Source: Shewanella zhangzhouensis (GTDB lineage Bacteria > Pseudomonadota > Gammaproteobacteria > Enterobacterales > Shewanellaceae). Taken from it: a stretch of 64,000 nucleotides of DNA. The stretch lies in the NCBI RefSeq assembly GCF_019457615.1, contig NZ_CP080414.1:1486501-1550500 (forward strand). Direction: 5' to 3'. The notes beneath the pieces are model-generated. The model did no database searches. It saw only the letters and a list, made by a program, of their open reading frames with translations, and was not told the DNA's origin. A program made the position numbers and the translations under genes. Positions 8,132 through 17,457 of this stretch are shown here, piece after piece (position 1 is the stretch's first letter; each line of letters starts with the position of its first letter).

Positions 8132-9322
8132 TTATTCCAGTCGCAGCTGTTGCCCGGGTTTGATAATGCTCTTCATATTGAGCCCATTCAGCGTCAGCAG
8201 CTTGTCCAGGGATAATCCATGGCGCTTGGCAATGCCACTCAGGGTATCGCCTGATTTTACCTGATAGCTGCCGCCCTTACCGGGGGTAGATGGCGTTAAG
8301 TTCACCAGCGCCGTGTTAAGGGCGGCCAGCTGGGTCTTTGGCAGGTTGATTTGATATTTGCCGCTGAAGGGCACGATGCCGTCCCTGAAGGCCGGATTCA
8401 GTCTGGAGAGTTCTTTGGCAGACATGCCCAGCGCCTGGGCAATGTTGGACAGTGCCACACCGTTGGGCACAGCTTCCCTTGCCATTACGGGCGCGTTGGC
8501 AATAGGGGGGAAACTGGCCGACTGAGTTTGTGGGTCCCGTAAAACCGCCAGCGCCGCCAGCCATTTGTACAGGGTGGGTGCCTGATTACGACTCAGTCCG
8601 AGCGCCAGAAAGTCCTCGGCTTTGCCCTTGCGGCGATTGCGCTCAATGGCCGATTTCAGCTTGCCTTCACCCATGTTGTAGGCTGCTACCGCCGACAGCC
8701 AGTCGTTATTGAACATCTCGTACAGGTATAGCAGGTAATCCAGGGCGGCGCGGGTGGCTGGGTTCGGGTCCAATCTGCCATCGTAGCTTTGATTGACCCT
8801 GAGATGGTGATTACGACCTGTCTGGGCGGCAAGTTGCCACAGTCCGGCGCCCCCCAATCCCTTGATACCTGGGTGGTAGCCACTTTCTATCAGCGGCAGC
8901 AGGGCAAGTTCCAGCGGCATATCCCGTGCTTCCAGCTCACTGATGATGTCGTACAGCCAGGGTTCGGCGGCAGCGGGCGCATTGATGGGGAAGAGGCCGT
9001 TATTGCGGTGAAGTCCATGGAAATAAGCGACTTCCGGGTGCGAAGGCACGGCAATGGTCTGTGCATCGGCGATTTTTTGCCACAGGTTTTGCTGCGGTGT
9101 TGCTTCCGGCGCCGGTGACTCCGGTGTGCTGGTGTCTTCTGTAATGACGGGGACAATCGCTTCAGGCTGAGCGCTTAACTCTGTATCCCGGGAGGCATCG
9201 GGTGTCTGGGTGTTTACCTGACAGCCTGCGAGGACTGACAGACTTAACAGCAGCAAGAACCAGGCCCTGATACGGCCTTGTCTGCTGGCAGGCAGAGCGT
9301 TCAAAAAGATTGTTTTTCCCAT
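8132..9322 (-). CDS. MltD-like membrane-bound lytic murein transglycosylase with one LysM domain (lipoprotein)
   Basis: This 396-residue protein is predicted to cleave peptidoglycan glycan strands in the periplasm, forming 1,6-anhydromuramic ends. It has a long basic start, a hydrophobic stretch and lipobox LAGC (Cys34), then a Ser/Thr/Pro/Glu-rich linker. The SLT domain follows, with catalytic Glu146 (LPLIESGYHP) and the GLGGAGLWQL motif. A single LysM domain occupies about residues 350-396 (YQVKSGDTLSGIAKRHG). E. coli MltD has two LysM repeats and is longer, so this is a short MltD-type enzyme. It is a monocistronic gene divergent from the ABC transporter genes. Confidence 0.85.
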   Translation of the reverse strand: MGKTIFLNALPASRQGRIRAWFLLLLSLSVLAGCQVNTQTPDASRDTELSAQPEAIVPVITEDTSTPESPAPEATPQQNLWQKIADAQTIAVPSHPEVAYFHGLHRNNGLFPINAPAAAEPWLYDIISELEARDMPLELALLPLIESGYHPGIKGLGGAGLWQLAAQTGRNHHLRVNQSYDGRLDPNPATRAALDYLLYLYEMFNNDWLSAVAAYNMGEGKLKSAIERNRRKGKAEDFLALGLSRNQAPTLYKWLAALAVLRDPQTQSASFPPIANAPVMAREAVPNGVALSNIAQALGMSAKELSRLNPAFRDGIVPFSGKYQINLPKTQLAALNTALVNLTPSTPGKGGSYQVKSGDTLSGIAKRHGLSLDKLLTLNGLNMKSIIKPGQQLRLE

Positions 9323-9608
9323 GATGATTCCCTCCCTGACTGCCCTGCGGCGCGAAAAGCGCTAAATCATACGCCTGTTGTTACCCCTTGGCATCGGGGG
9401 GCTGAATAAATATTTTTGCCGGGAGCCCTTACCGGTAAAAAAGCGCGTTAAGCCGTCAGTATGACCGCAAACAAATAACAATGTTGCAGATATGTAGAAT
9501 GTCATGCTGTAAATTATTGAAAAATTATTACAATTATTAGGGTGACGTTAAGGTTCATTCTGGTATGTTCGGGTCGGATTAGCGAACTCGAATAAGCGGA
9601 AAGGACCC

Positions 9609-10490
9609 ATGCTAAGCATTAAAAACCTCACCAAAACCTACGATAACGGGGTGAAAGCCCTGAACAATGTCAATCTGGAAATCCCCAAGGGTATGTTTGG
9701 CCTGTTAGGGCCCAACGGAGCCGGGAAGTCCAGCCTGATGCGTACCATTGCAACCCTGCAATCGGCCGACAGTGGCAGCATTCATTTCGATGGCATAGAT
9801 GTGATGGCCGATCCCATGAAACTACGCACCATGCTGGGCTATTTGCCTCAGGATTTTAACGTCTACCCCCGGGTGACTGCGCTGGATTTGCTGGATCACC
9901 TGGCGGTGCTTAAAGGGATTGGTAATGCCAAAGAGCGCAAGGAAATCGTTGAAGGTCTGCTGGCTCACACCAACCTCTATCAACACAGATTCAAATCGGT
10001 CAGTGGCTACTCCGGCGGTATGCGTCAGCGCTTTGGTATTGCCCAGGCCTTGCTGGGTGACCCCAAATTGTTGATTGTGGATGAACCCACCGCGGGCCTC
10101 GACCCCGAAGAGCGCAACCGTTTCCACAATTTGCTGGTGAGCCTGGGTGAGGAGCGGGTTGTCATTCTCTCGACCCACATAGTGGAAGATGTGGCCGAAC
10201 TGTGCCCACAAATGGCTGTACTGGCATCGGGCAGCATATTGCTTGAAGGCAACCCGCAAGAGCTGGTGGATTCCCTGAATGGCAGAATTTGGCGCCGTAC
10301 CGTGTCCCAGCAGGAAGCCGCAGAGCTTGAAGCGCGCCTGCCGGTGATTTCCAAGCGCCTATTCGCCGGCCGCACTGTGCTGAATGTCATGTCGGAAGCC
10401 TGTCCCGAAGGGTTTGAAGGCACGGATGCCGGGCTTGAGGACTTGTATTTCTCGACCCTGCACAGCCACAGAAGCCATCAGGCCGCATAA
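9609..10490 (+). CDS. ABC transporter ATP-binding protein (ABC-2 type)
   Basis: The 293-residue nucleotide-binding protein has Walker A GPNGAGKSS (34-42), a signature variant YSGGMRQR, Walker B LLIVDEPT and the H-loop STHIVED. A C-terminal ~70-residue extension resembles those of ABC-2 exporters. It is followed after 11 bases by the permease-M1 peptidase fusion gene, which is surely its partner; AAAGGA gives a good ribosome-binding site. The transported substrate is unknown. About 286 bases of AT-rich, promoter-like sequence separate it from the divergent transglycosylase gene, but I cannot fix -10/-35 boxes there. Confidence 0.88.
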   Translation: MLSIKNLTKTYDNGVKALNNVNLEIPKGMFGLLGPNGAGKSSLMRTIATLQSADSGSIHFDGIDVMADPMKLRTMLGYLPQDFNVYPRVTALDLLDHLAVLKGIGNAKERKEIVEGLLAHTNLYQHRFKSVSGYSGGMRQRFGIAQALLGDPKLLIVDEPTAGLDPEERNRFHNLLVSLGEERVVILSTHIVEDVAELCPQMAVLASGSILLEGNPQELVDSLNGRIWRRTVSQQEAAELEARLPVISKRLFAGRTVLNVMSEACPEGFEGTDAGLEDLYFSTLHSHRSHQAA

Positions 10491-10501
10491 GAGAGGGCAG
10501 C

Positions 10502-13500
10502 ATGTTTTTACACACACTCTCCTTTGAATGGCGCTACTATTTGCGTCAGCCGTCCTTTTACGTGGTTGGGATGTTGTTGTTTCTGGTGTGCTTTTTTGCC
10601 ACCGCAACCGATAACGTCCAAATCGGCAGTGGCGGTGAAGTCTTAAAAAACAGTCCCTTCGCCATCGGCCAGACCCTGCTCATCACCGGGGTGATCGCCA
10701 TGTTTGCTGTGGTGAATTTCGTTGGCAGCACGGCGGTACGTAACCAGCAATGCCTGATGGAAGAGCTGCTTTATGTTAAGCCGCTGTCGCCAATAGGCTA
10801 TCAGCTTGGCCGCTTTGCGGGCAGCGCGCTTGTGGTTATGACCCTGTTTACCCTGGCGCCACTTGGGCATTTGCTGGGTTCTTTGATGCCCTGGGTGGAC
10901 TCCAGCCGTTTTGGGGACATCTCCCTCTGGTTTTACCTCAAGCCCATGTTGCTGCTGGTGATGCCAAGTCTGCTGTTTTTGTCGGCACTCTTCTACGCCA
11001 TGGCACAGAAGTTCCGCTCCATGATGGCCCTGTACCTGACTGCGGTGGCGGTATTTATTCTCTATGGTTTGGCCGGGCAACTGGCAAGCCAGCCACAGTA
11101 CCGTGAGATTGCGGCCTTACTCGATCCTTTCGCGCTTCGCACCTACAGCCAGGTGGCGCGCTACTGGACCATTGCCGAGAAAAACACCATCAGCATGGGG
11201 CTTGAGGGCCTGATGCTGCAAAACCGGATTCTCTGGCTCAGTATTACCGCTTTTATTCTGGCTATCAGTGGCTTGCACCGCCAACCATCCTTAACCCGTC
11301 GCACCGAAGGGAAGAAGCAGCGCGCCTACAAGGTGCCTGTGATGCCGCCATTGTCGGCGTTGGTGCGCACACCCACTATCAGTGGCAGCGCCCAGTTCTG
11401 GACCCGAGTGCGTTTTGAGGTCAAGCAGGTACTCTTTACGGCGCCTTTCTACATCCTGGGTGCCCTGAGTATCTTTAACCTGCTTGGGCCCATGATTGCC
11501 GGGGACCTGAACTGGTATGGCACCAGCAACTGGCCACTGACCCAGGACATGGTGGATCTGATTGTGGGTTCCACTGGCCTTTTGATGGTCATCATCCTGG
11601 TGTTTTACTGCGGTGAAATCGTCTGGCGCGAGCGCAGCACCGGCATGGGCGACATCATCGACAGCCTGCCGGTGTCCAATCGGGTGTTCCTGAGCTCCAA
11701 GTTCGTGGCCTTGTCGCTGGTGATGGTGATTCTGTATCTGATTGCCATGCTGACCACCATTGTGTTCCAGCTTATCAAGGGGCAGATGAACCTGGAGCTG
11801 TCGCAATACGCCATCCGTTTGGGCTTTATGATTTTGCTGCCCCTGATGATGTCGGCGGTGCTGGCATTTTTCTTCCAGGTATTGGCACCCAATAAGTATG
11901 CCGGTATGGGGCTGTACGTGGGCTATTACGTCCTCAGCCTGATCCTGGCCAGCTGGGGTTTTGGCCACAGCCTGAATAACTTTGCCAGCTCACCCACCTT
12001 GCCATACTCCGACATGAACGGTTACGGCTGGTCGTTGCAAAGCCATGCCCTGTATATGCTGTACTGGGGCGCTTTCTCCGTGCTGCTGTTCCTGCTCGCG
12101 TTCGGCTTATATCGCCGAGGCCCGGAAGTGGGGCTCAGGCACCGTTTGGGTCTGCTGAAATATCAGCTCGGCAATGGCGGTCGCGTGCTGGCGTTTGCCT
12201 CGGTGGCGGTATTTGCGGGGATGGGGGCTTATCTCTTTTACCAAACCACAGTGGTCAACGACTATCGTATTCCCGACGAGATGACCGACAGCCAGGCCGA
12301 TTACGAAAAGCGCTATCGTCAGTACGCCGATGCGCCCGTGTTGTCACCTGTGAGTGTAAAGGGTCACTTCGATATCTACCCCGGCGAGCGCCGCCTGAAG
12401 GCTCGTGTCGAGGTGCGTTGGCAAAACCGCAGCGGCGAACCGATCTCCCGCATGTTGGTGAGCCTGCCGGAGCATACCAACAGGGAGTCGCTGAAGTTTG
12501 ATATTCCCGGGGCCCGTTTGACCGATGAGGATGAATCCCTGCCGGTGGCCTGGTTGGTGTTTGATACACCCATTGCCAATGGCGCCGACGTAGCGGGTGA
12601 GATAAGCCTGGTGCGTGAAAACACCGGGATTGCCGAAAACAACTTCGACCTCACCCTGGTGGAAAACGGCACCTTCATCAATAACTTCGAATTGTTGCCA
12701 GCCTTTGGCTACCAGAGCGATGCCGAACTGCTCGACAGACACGAGCGCGAAAAGCGTGGTCTGCCTCCCAAGGACAGAGCCAACAAACTCGAAGACGAAC
12801 GTTTCCATCAGGTCAACTTCTTTGGTCCCCAGGGCAGCTTTGTTGACTTTGAAGCCACAGTGTCCACCGCGGGTGACCAAACGGCGCTGGTGCCGGGTTA
12901 CCTGACCAGGGCATGGCAGGAAAATGGTCGCAACTTCTTCCACTACAAAATGGACAGCCCCATGGTGAATTTCTTCGCCATCGTATCTGGCCGTTTTGAG
13001 GTGAAAAAGGAGCAGTACAAGGGCATTAACATCGAGGTGTATTATCACCCCGACCATCCCTGGAACGTTGACCGCATGGTGGAATCGGTGCGGGATTCCA
13101 TCGACTATTTCAGTGAGGCCTTTGGTCCTTATCAGCATCGTCAGCTGCGGATTATGGAGTTTCCGGGATACCGCTCCTTTGCCCAGAGCTTTGCCAACAC
13201 AGTGCCTTACTCTGAGCGAATCGGCTTTATTACCGACCTCAGGGATCCCGACAAGATTGACCCTGTGTACTACGTGACCGCCCACGAGGTCGCTCACCAG
13301 TGGTGGGGTCATCAGGTCGGTGCCGCCGATGTGCAGGGCAGTGCGGTGATTTCCGAAAGCCTGTCGCAGTATGCCGCCCTGATGGTGATGGAGAAGAAAT
13401 ACGGCGCCCATATGCTCAGGAAGTTCCTGCGCTACGAGCTTGACCGCTACCTGCGCGGCCGCGGCGGTGAGCGTATTGGCGAGATGCCGCTGCTACGCAG

Positions 13501-14062
13501 TGAAAATCAGCAGTACATCCATTACCAGAAAGGGTCTGTGGTGATGATGGCCATTAAGGACATGGTGGGTGAAGAGAAGCTTAATGCCAATCTTGCCGCC
13601 TTCCTCGAGCGCTATCGTTATCGTGCCGACCCCTTCCCAACCACCCTGGATTTGCTTTCGTACCTGAAGCAAGGCCTCGATGATGATGAGCTGGCGTTTG
13701 TGGACAGTGCTTTCAGAGACATCAAGCTCTATGATTTGCGCCTGACCGATGCCAGGATCACCGAGCTTGAGAACGGCAAGGTGCGGGTGGATCTGGATAT
13801 CCATGCCGGGCTGCTCAAGGCCGACAATGAAGGCAAGGAGCAGGAAGAGGTCTTCAATGAGCGGGTGGATATTGGGCTCTTTGCTGCCGACCCTGACAGC
13901 ATTGACTCGGAAGAGCAGGTGCTTTTGCTGGAGAAACACCCACTCAAATCCGGCGACAATCAGTTGTCCTTTGAGCTGGATAAAGCCCCAAGCTACGTCG
14001 GCGTTGACCCCTTCGTGAAGCTGGTGGACAGAGACAGCAAAGACAACATCTTTAAGCTGTAA
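10502..14062 (+). CDS. ABC-2 type permease fused to an M1-family aminopeptidase-like domain
   Basis: The 1186-residue protein has an N-terminal membrane half (about residues 1-590) with two sets of transmembrane helices, and a C-terminal soluble half resembling M1 zinc aminopeptidases. The zinc motif H928-E-V-A-H932 and Glu952 (SESLSQY) are intact, so the peptidase domain could be catalytic. The spacing from HEXXH to the glutamate is one residue longer than in classical M1 enzymes; I recall this spacing from other proteins of this fusion family. The soluble part follows the final membrane helix near residue 580, so it is probably periplasmic. Its ATPase is encoded immediately upstream. Together they may couple export to peptide trimming. 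No function is established that I know of. Confidence 0.82.
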   Translation: MFLHTLSFEWRYYLRQPSFYVVGMLLFLVCFFATATDNVQIGSGGEVLKNSPFAIGQTLLITGVIAMFAVVNFVGSTAVRNQQCLMEELLYVKPLSPIGYQLGRFAGSALVVMTLFTLAPLGHLLGSLMPWVDSSRFGDISLWFYLKPMLLLVMPSLLFLSALFYAMAQKFRSMMALYLTAVAVFILYGLAGQLASQPQYREIAALLDPFALRTYSQVARYWTIAEKNTISMGLEGLMLQNRILWLSITAFILAISGLHRQPSLTRRTEGKKQRAYKVPVMPPLSALVRTPTISGSAQFWTRVRFEVKQVLFTAPFYILGALSIFNLLGPMIAGDLNWYGTSNWPLTQDMVDLIVGSTGLLMVIILVFYCGEIVWRERSTGMGDIIDSLPVSNRVFLSSKFVALSLVMVILYLIAMLTTIVFQLIKGQMNLELSQYAIRLGFMILLPLMMSAVLAFFFQVLAPNKYAGMGLYVGYYVLSLILASWGFGHSLNNFASSPTLPYSDMNGYGWSLQSHALYMLYWGAFSVLLFLLAFGLYRRGPEVGLRHRLGLLKYQLGNGGRVLAFASVAVFAGMGAYLFYQTTVVNDYRIPDEMTDSQADYEKRYRQYADAPVLSPVSVKGHFDIYPGERRLKARVEVRWQNRSGEPISRMLVSLPEHTNRESLKFDIPGARLTDEDESLPVAWLVFDTPIANGADVAGEISLVRENTGIAENNFDLTLVENGTFINNFELLPAFGYQSDAELLDRHEREKRGLPPKDRANKLEDERFHQVNFFGPQGSFVDFEATVSTAGDQTALVPGYLTRAWQENGRNFFHYKMDSPMVNFFAIVSGRFEVKKEQYKGINIEVYYHPDHPWNVDRMVESVRDSIDYFSEAFGPYQHRQLRIMEFPGYRSFAQSFANTVPYSERIGFITDLRDPDKIDPVYYVTAHEVAHQWWGHQVGAADVQGSAVISESLSQYAALMVMEKKYGAHMLRKFLRYELDRYLRGRGGERIGEMPLLRSENQQYIHYQKGSVVMMAIKDMVGEEKLNANLAAFLERYRYRADPFPTTLDLLSYLKQGLDDDELAFVDSAFRDIKLYDLRLTDARITELENGKVRVDLDIHAGLLKADNEGKEQEEVFNERVDIGLFAADPDSIDSEEQVLLLEKHPLKSGDNQLSFELDKAPSYVGVDPFVKLVDRDSKDNIFKL

Positions 14063-14072
14063 CTGCTTGACA

Positions 14073-14109
14073 TTAAAAGCGCGGTCTCCCTGTGGGGCCG
14101 CGTTTTTTT
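14073..14109 (+). terminator. Rho-independent terminator after the ABC permease-peptidase gene
   Basis: A GC-rich stem (GCGCGG with CCGCGT, extended inwards by CTCC/GGGG pairs) is followed by seven Ts. It closes the two-gene ABC unit. Confidence 0.8.
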
Positions 14110-14311
14110 ATGTCTGGTATCGCGGCGCAAACTGCAAATTTGCTTGAGTGCTCATGGCTGAGTGCCTATTGTGGTTTCAAGAGGAAGCGCCCGTATCCGG
14201 ATATCAGGCTGAGCCTGACGGCGGTTTTTTTGCCGTTTATCGGGTTTGTATTGGAGCGCTTGGCACAGGTTAGGGTGACGGTAAGGTCACCGGGTGGCAC
14301 AAGGAGAGGTT

Positions 14312-16069
14312 ATGGATACCCAGCTCGCATTCAAGGTAAAAAACTGGTTGGCAAGGGATCCCGATGCCAAAAGTCGCACCGCACTGGAGGCTTTGGTAGC
14401 GGCAGGGGATGACAAGGCGCTCGAAGCCGCCTTCGATGGCAGACTGGCCTTTGGTACCGCTGGAATTCGCGGCATTGTCGGTCCGGGTCCCATGGGCATG
14501 AATCGCCTGTTGGTGCGCGAAACCAGCGCCGGTCTGGGCGCTTATCTCGAAGCACAACTCAAGGATGCCAAGCGCCGGGGATTGGTTATTGGCTTTGATG
14601 GCCGCCATGACTCACGGGTATTTGCCCACGATGCGGCCTGCGTGCTCAGCGCCATGGGCTTTAAAGTGCGCCTGACCAGCCATGTTGCCCCCACGCCGCT
14701 GGTGGCCTTTGGCGTAAAACACTTCGAAGCCGCCGCCGGGATTGTGGTCACCGCCAGCCATAATCCGCCCAAATACAACGGCTATAAGGTGTATTGGGAA
14801 AACGGCGCGCAGATTATTCCGCCCCACGACGCCGGCATCGCGGCCTGCATCGACCGGGCTGCCAATCTCGAACTGCCCTGGATGCCTGAGCCCGAAGCGG
14901 TAAAACAGGGGCGGCTTTCGTTTTTGCAGGATGATTTTTTTGAGCGCTATCGCCGCGCCATATTACATTCGCCACTGCTGCATCCCGCCGGTGAAAGTCA
15001 GGCCGGGCGTGCCAGTCTGGGGATTGCCTATACCGCGATGCATGGGGTCGGTGCGCCCATGGCCGAGCGGGTGCTCAGGGATGCGGGTTTCAGCCAGGTA
15101 TACAGCGTGGCGGCCCAGCGCGAGCCCGATGGAAATTTCCCCACGGTGAACTTTCCCAATCCCGAGGAGCCGGGCGCCATGGATATGGTTATCCATGAGG
15201 CCAGTGACAAGGGCGCCATGCTGGCCTGTGCCAACGACCCGGACGCCGACCGGTTCGCGCTGGCGGTCCGCCAGAGCGATGGCGGGTATCGTATGCTGTC
15301 CGGGGATCAAACCGGCGCCTTATTGTGTGACTATCTGCTGTCCCATTGGCAAGGTTCAGGCGTGCCCCTGGTGGGCAATACCATAGTCTCGTCGGCGCTT
15401 CTGCACGCCATTGCCGCCCATTATGGTGCCCGCAGCTACACCACACTCACCGGCTTTAAGTGGCTGATGAACACGGCGCAGCAGCTGGAAACCCCGCAGC
15501 AGCCGTTTCTGTTTGCCTATGAAGAGGCCCTGGGTTACACCGTGGGCAATCTGGTGTGGGATAAAGATGGCATCAGTGCCCAGCTGTGTTTTGCCAATCT
15601 GGCGGCAGAGCTTCTGGCAGAAGGCAAGGATGTGTGGGCGGCGCTGGAGCGGCTCTATCGCCGCCATGGGCTTTATGTAAACCGACAGGTGAGCATTGCC
15701 CTTGGGGAAGGGACGCCGGACATAGGTGCCTGGCTCAGGGAGAATCCGCCAACCGAGATAGACAGGCGGCCTGTGGTTGCCCGGGAAGACTTAAAGCACC
15801 TGCGTAAAGTCTATGCCGATGGCCGGGAAGAGGTCATAGCTCTGCCTGCGAGCGATGTACTCATTTACCATTTGGGGGCATCTGCCGCCACGCCGGGCTC
15901 CAGTGCCCGGGTGATAGTCAGGCCATCGGGCACAGAACCCAAGATAAAATGCTACTACGAGCTGGTATTGCCCATGGCAGATGGGATTGCCATGGCCGAT
16001 GCCCAGCGAGAAGGGGATGCCCTGATGGCTGCGCTGGTGGATGGTCATCAGGCGAGTTTGCCCCGCTGA
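14312..16069 (+). CDS. Phosphoglucomutase/phosphomannomutase family protein (PGM2-like phosphohexomutase)
   Basis: This 585-residue protein belongs to the alpha-D-phosphohexomutase superfamily and should move a phosphate between C1 and C6 (or C5 in pentoses) of sugars in the cytosol. Visible motifs are the phosphoserine loop TASHNPPKYNGYK (Ser149), the Mg2+ loop D309-PDAD-R314, the sugar-binding FAYEEALGY and the C-terminal phosphate-binding RPSGTEPKIK. The long form with 'GYKVYWENGAQI' suggests the PGM2/phosphopentomutase-like branch. Substrate cannot be fixed from sequence. The start at 14312 has a strong AAGGAGAGG just upstream; a GTG at 14294 is less likely. It is a single gene. Confidence 0.87.
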   Translation: MDTQLAFKVKNWLARDPDAKSRTALEALVAAGDDKALEAAFDGRLAFGTAGIRGIVGPGPMGMNRLLVRETSAGLGAYLEAQLKDAKRRGLVIGFDGRHDSRVFAHDAACVLSAMGFKVRLTSHVAPTPLVAFGVKHFEAAAGIVVTASHNPPKYNGYKVYWENGAQIIPPHDAGIAACIDRAANLELPWMPEPEAVKQGRLSFLQDDFFERYRRAILHSPLLHPAGESQAGRASLGIAYTAMHGVGAPMAERVLRDAGFSQVYSVAAQREPDGNFPTVNFPNPEEPGAMDMVIHEASDKGAMLACANDPDADRFALAVRQSDGGYRMLSGDQTGALLCDYLLSHWQGSGVPLVGNTIVSSALLHAIAAHYGARSYTTLTGFKWLMNTAQQLETPQQPFLFAYEEALGYTVGNLVWDKDGISAQLCFANLAAELLAEGKDVWAALERLYRRHGLYVNRQVSIALGEGTPDIGAWLRENPPTEIDRRPVVAREDLKHLRKVYADGREEVIALPASDVLIYHLGASAATPGSSARVIVRPSGTEPKIKCYYELVLPMADGIAMADAQREGDALMAALVDGHQASLPR

Positions 16070-16096
16070 CACCGAAAAAATCCGACTCCTGATAAA

Positions 16097-16124
16097 CCCT
16101 GCTGACACCATGTTGTCAGCAGGG
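16097..16124 (+). other. Strong hairpin downstream of the phosphohexomutase gene
   Basis: An 11-bp perfect stem (16097-16107 with 16114-16124, loop CCATGT) lies 28 bases after the stop. It is followed by Gs, not Ts, so it may stabilise the 3' end rather than terminate transcription alone. Confidence 0.45.
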
Positions 16125-16215
16125 GGGGATTAAGCTGACTCTATCGATGAAGCGCGAAGTAATATCTACTTCAAAGCATTGATATATAAAGTTTACTCAA
16201 CAAGGAGATAGGGAT

Positions 16216-16599
16216 ATGCAAGCAACTCAACCCCTGGTGTGGGGCGAAATCGCTGTCAGTGACATGGCAAGAGCCATCGCCTTCTACCAAACCCAGTTTG
16301 GCGTGAGTTTTCGCCGGGAAGACATGGATGAGGTGGAATACGCCATCCTCGAATGCAGCGATGAGAAGGCCGCCACCATAGGCCTGATGAAACACCCCGA
16401 GTTTAAGCCAGGTCAGGGCGGCGCCTGTCTGTACCTGCATCTGACAGATAATCTTGGCCCGCTGGTGGGCAAACTGGAGCACAGCCAGGTACAAATCGTT
16501 ATGCCACCCATGGGCATCAAGGGCGGCGAGTGTGGCTACATAGCCCTGTTTGTCGACAGCGAAGGCAACACAGTCGGCCTGTGGAGCCCCTCGCTCTGA
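16216..16599 (+). CDS. VOC-superfamily (glyoxalase/bleomycin-resistance-like) protein
   Basis: The 127-residue protein has the paired beta-alpha-beta-beta-beta units of the vicinal-oxygen-chelate fold: an N-terminal WGEIAVSDMARAIAFYQTQF segment and a C-terminal GYIALFVDSEGNTVGLWSP ending typical of glyoxalase-like proteins. The terminal VDSEGNTVGLWS motif matches the YdeE/PhnB-like 'small VOC' group of unknown substrate. A very good ribosome-binding site (AAGGAGATAGGGAT) precedes the ATG. The next gene, a WYL regulator, lies 102 bases downstream in the same direction and may be co-transcribed. Confidence 0.82.
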   Translation: MQATQPLVWGEIAVSDMARAIAFYQTQFGVSFRREDMDEVEYAILECSDEKAATIGLMKHPEFKPGQGGACLYLHLTDNLGPLVGKLEHSQVQIVMPPMGIKGGECGYIALFVDSEGNTVGLWSPSL

Positions 16600-16701
16600 C
16601 GATGTTGGGCATAAAGGCATGGGTATTTTGGTACTGAGCCAGCAATAACAGAAGACCTTGGGCCGGGCGCATTGGCGTACCGGCCCTTGCATGGATAGGG
16701 T

Positions 16702-17409
16702 ATGCGCCGCGCAGACAGACTGTTTCAAATCGTGCAAATCTTAAGGCACAGACGCCTGACCACGGCGGCGCAGCTTGCCGAGCGCCTGGCGGTGTCGCCA
16801 CGAACCATCTACCGGGATATTCAGGATCTGTGTCTTTCTGGCATCCCCATTGAAGGGGAGGCCGGTGTTGGCTACCTGCTGCGCCAGGAAGTGAATGTGC
16901 CGCCGCTGATGTTCAACGAGGTGGAGCTGGAAGCGATTCAGGTGGGCATTCGTATGGTACAAACCTGGGGCGGCAAGGCCCTTGGGCAAGCGGCAACCCA
17001 GGCGCTGATCAAGGTTGAAGCCGTGCTGCCAAATCGCCTGAAAGACATGCAGTCCCTTATGTTTTCGCCGGACTTTTATCTCGATGATGCCGAGTTTCAA
17101 TTTCTGGACCCGCTCAGGATCGCAGCCAGAGAACGGCGGTATTGTCAGATTTGCTATCGGGATGCCAAGGATGAGGTGACAGAGCGGCGTCTCAGGCCTC
17201 TGGCGATTTATTTCTGGCGTGGCACCTGGACTCTGCTGGGTTGGTGCGAGCTTCGGGGGGATTTTCGCAGTTTTCGCGCCGACCGTATTGTGAGCCTCGA
17301 GTGTGAAACCTTGCAGTTTGCCCATACTCCGGGGCAGGAGTTGGCGGATTTTGTGGCGCGGATGGATGAGGCGAGCCGGGAGTACGAAAAGGCCCAAAAG
17401 GCCGATTGA
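16702..17409 (+). CDS. YafY-type transcriptional regulator: HTH_11 plus WYL domain
   Basis: The 235-residue protein starts with a DeoR-like winged helix (RRADRLFQIVQILRHRRLTT, SPRTIYRDIQDL) and continues with a WYL sensor domain. The second half has the RRLRPLAIYFWRGTWTLLGWC strand pair, in which the W-x-L variants of the WYL motif sit, and an FRADRIVSLE ending. WYL domains bind small ligands or nucleic acids; the ligand here is unknown. Target genes are unknown too; the VOC gene just upstream is the simplest candidate. The gene faces the TonB receptor gene across a shared bidirectional terminator. Confidence 0.85.
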   Translation: MRRADRLFQIVQILRHRRLTTAAQLAERLAVSPRTIYRDIQDLCLSGIPIEGEAGVGYLLRQEVNVPPLMFNEVELEAIQVGIRMVQTWGGKALGQAATQALIKVEAVLPNRLKDMQSLMFSPDFYLDDAEFQFLDPLRIAARERRYCQICYRDAKDEVTERRLRPLAIYFWRGTWTLLGWCELRGDFRSFRADRIVSLECETLQFAHTPGQELADFVARMDEASREYEKAQKAD

Positions 17410-17416
17410 TGCGCAT

Positions 17417-17444
17417 AAAAAATGGCGGCCGGGGCCGCCATTTT
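17417..17444. terminator. Bidirectional terminator between the WYL regulator and the TonB receptor
   Basis: An 11-bp stem AAAATGGCGGC/GCCGCCATTTT (17419-17429 with 17434-17444) is flanked by an A-run on the left and Ts on the right, so it can serve both convergent genes. Confidence 0.85.
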
Positions 17445-17457
17445 CACGCTGTGGGGG

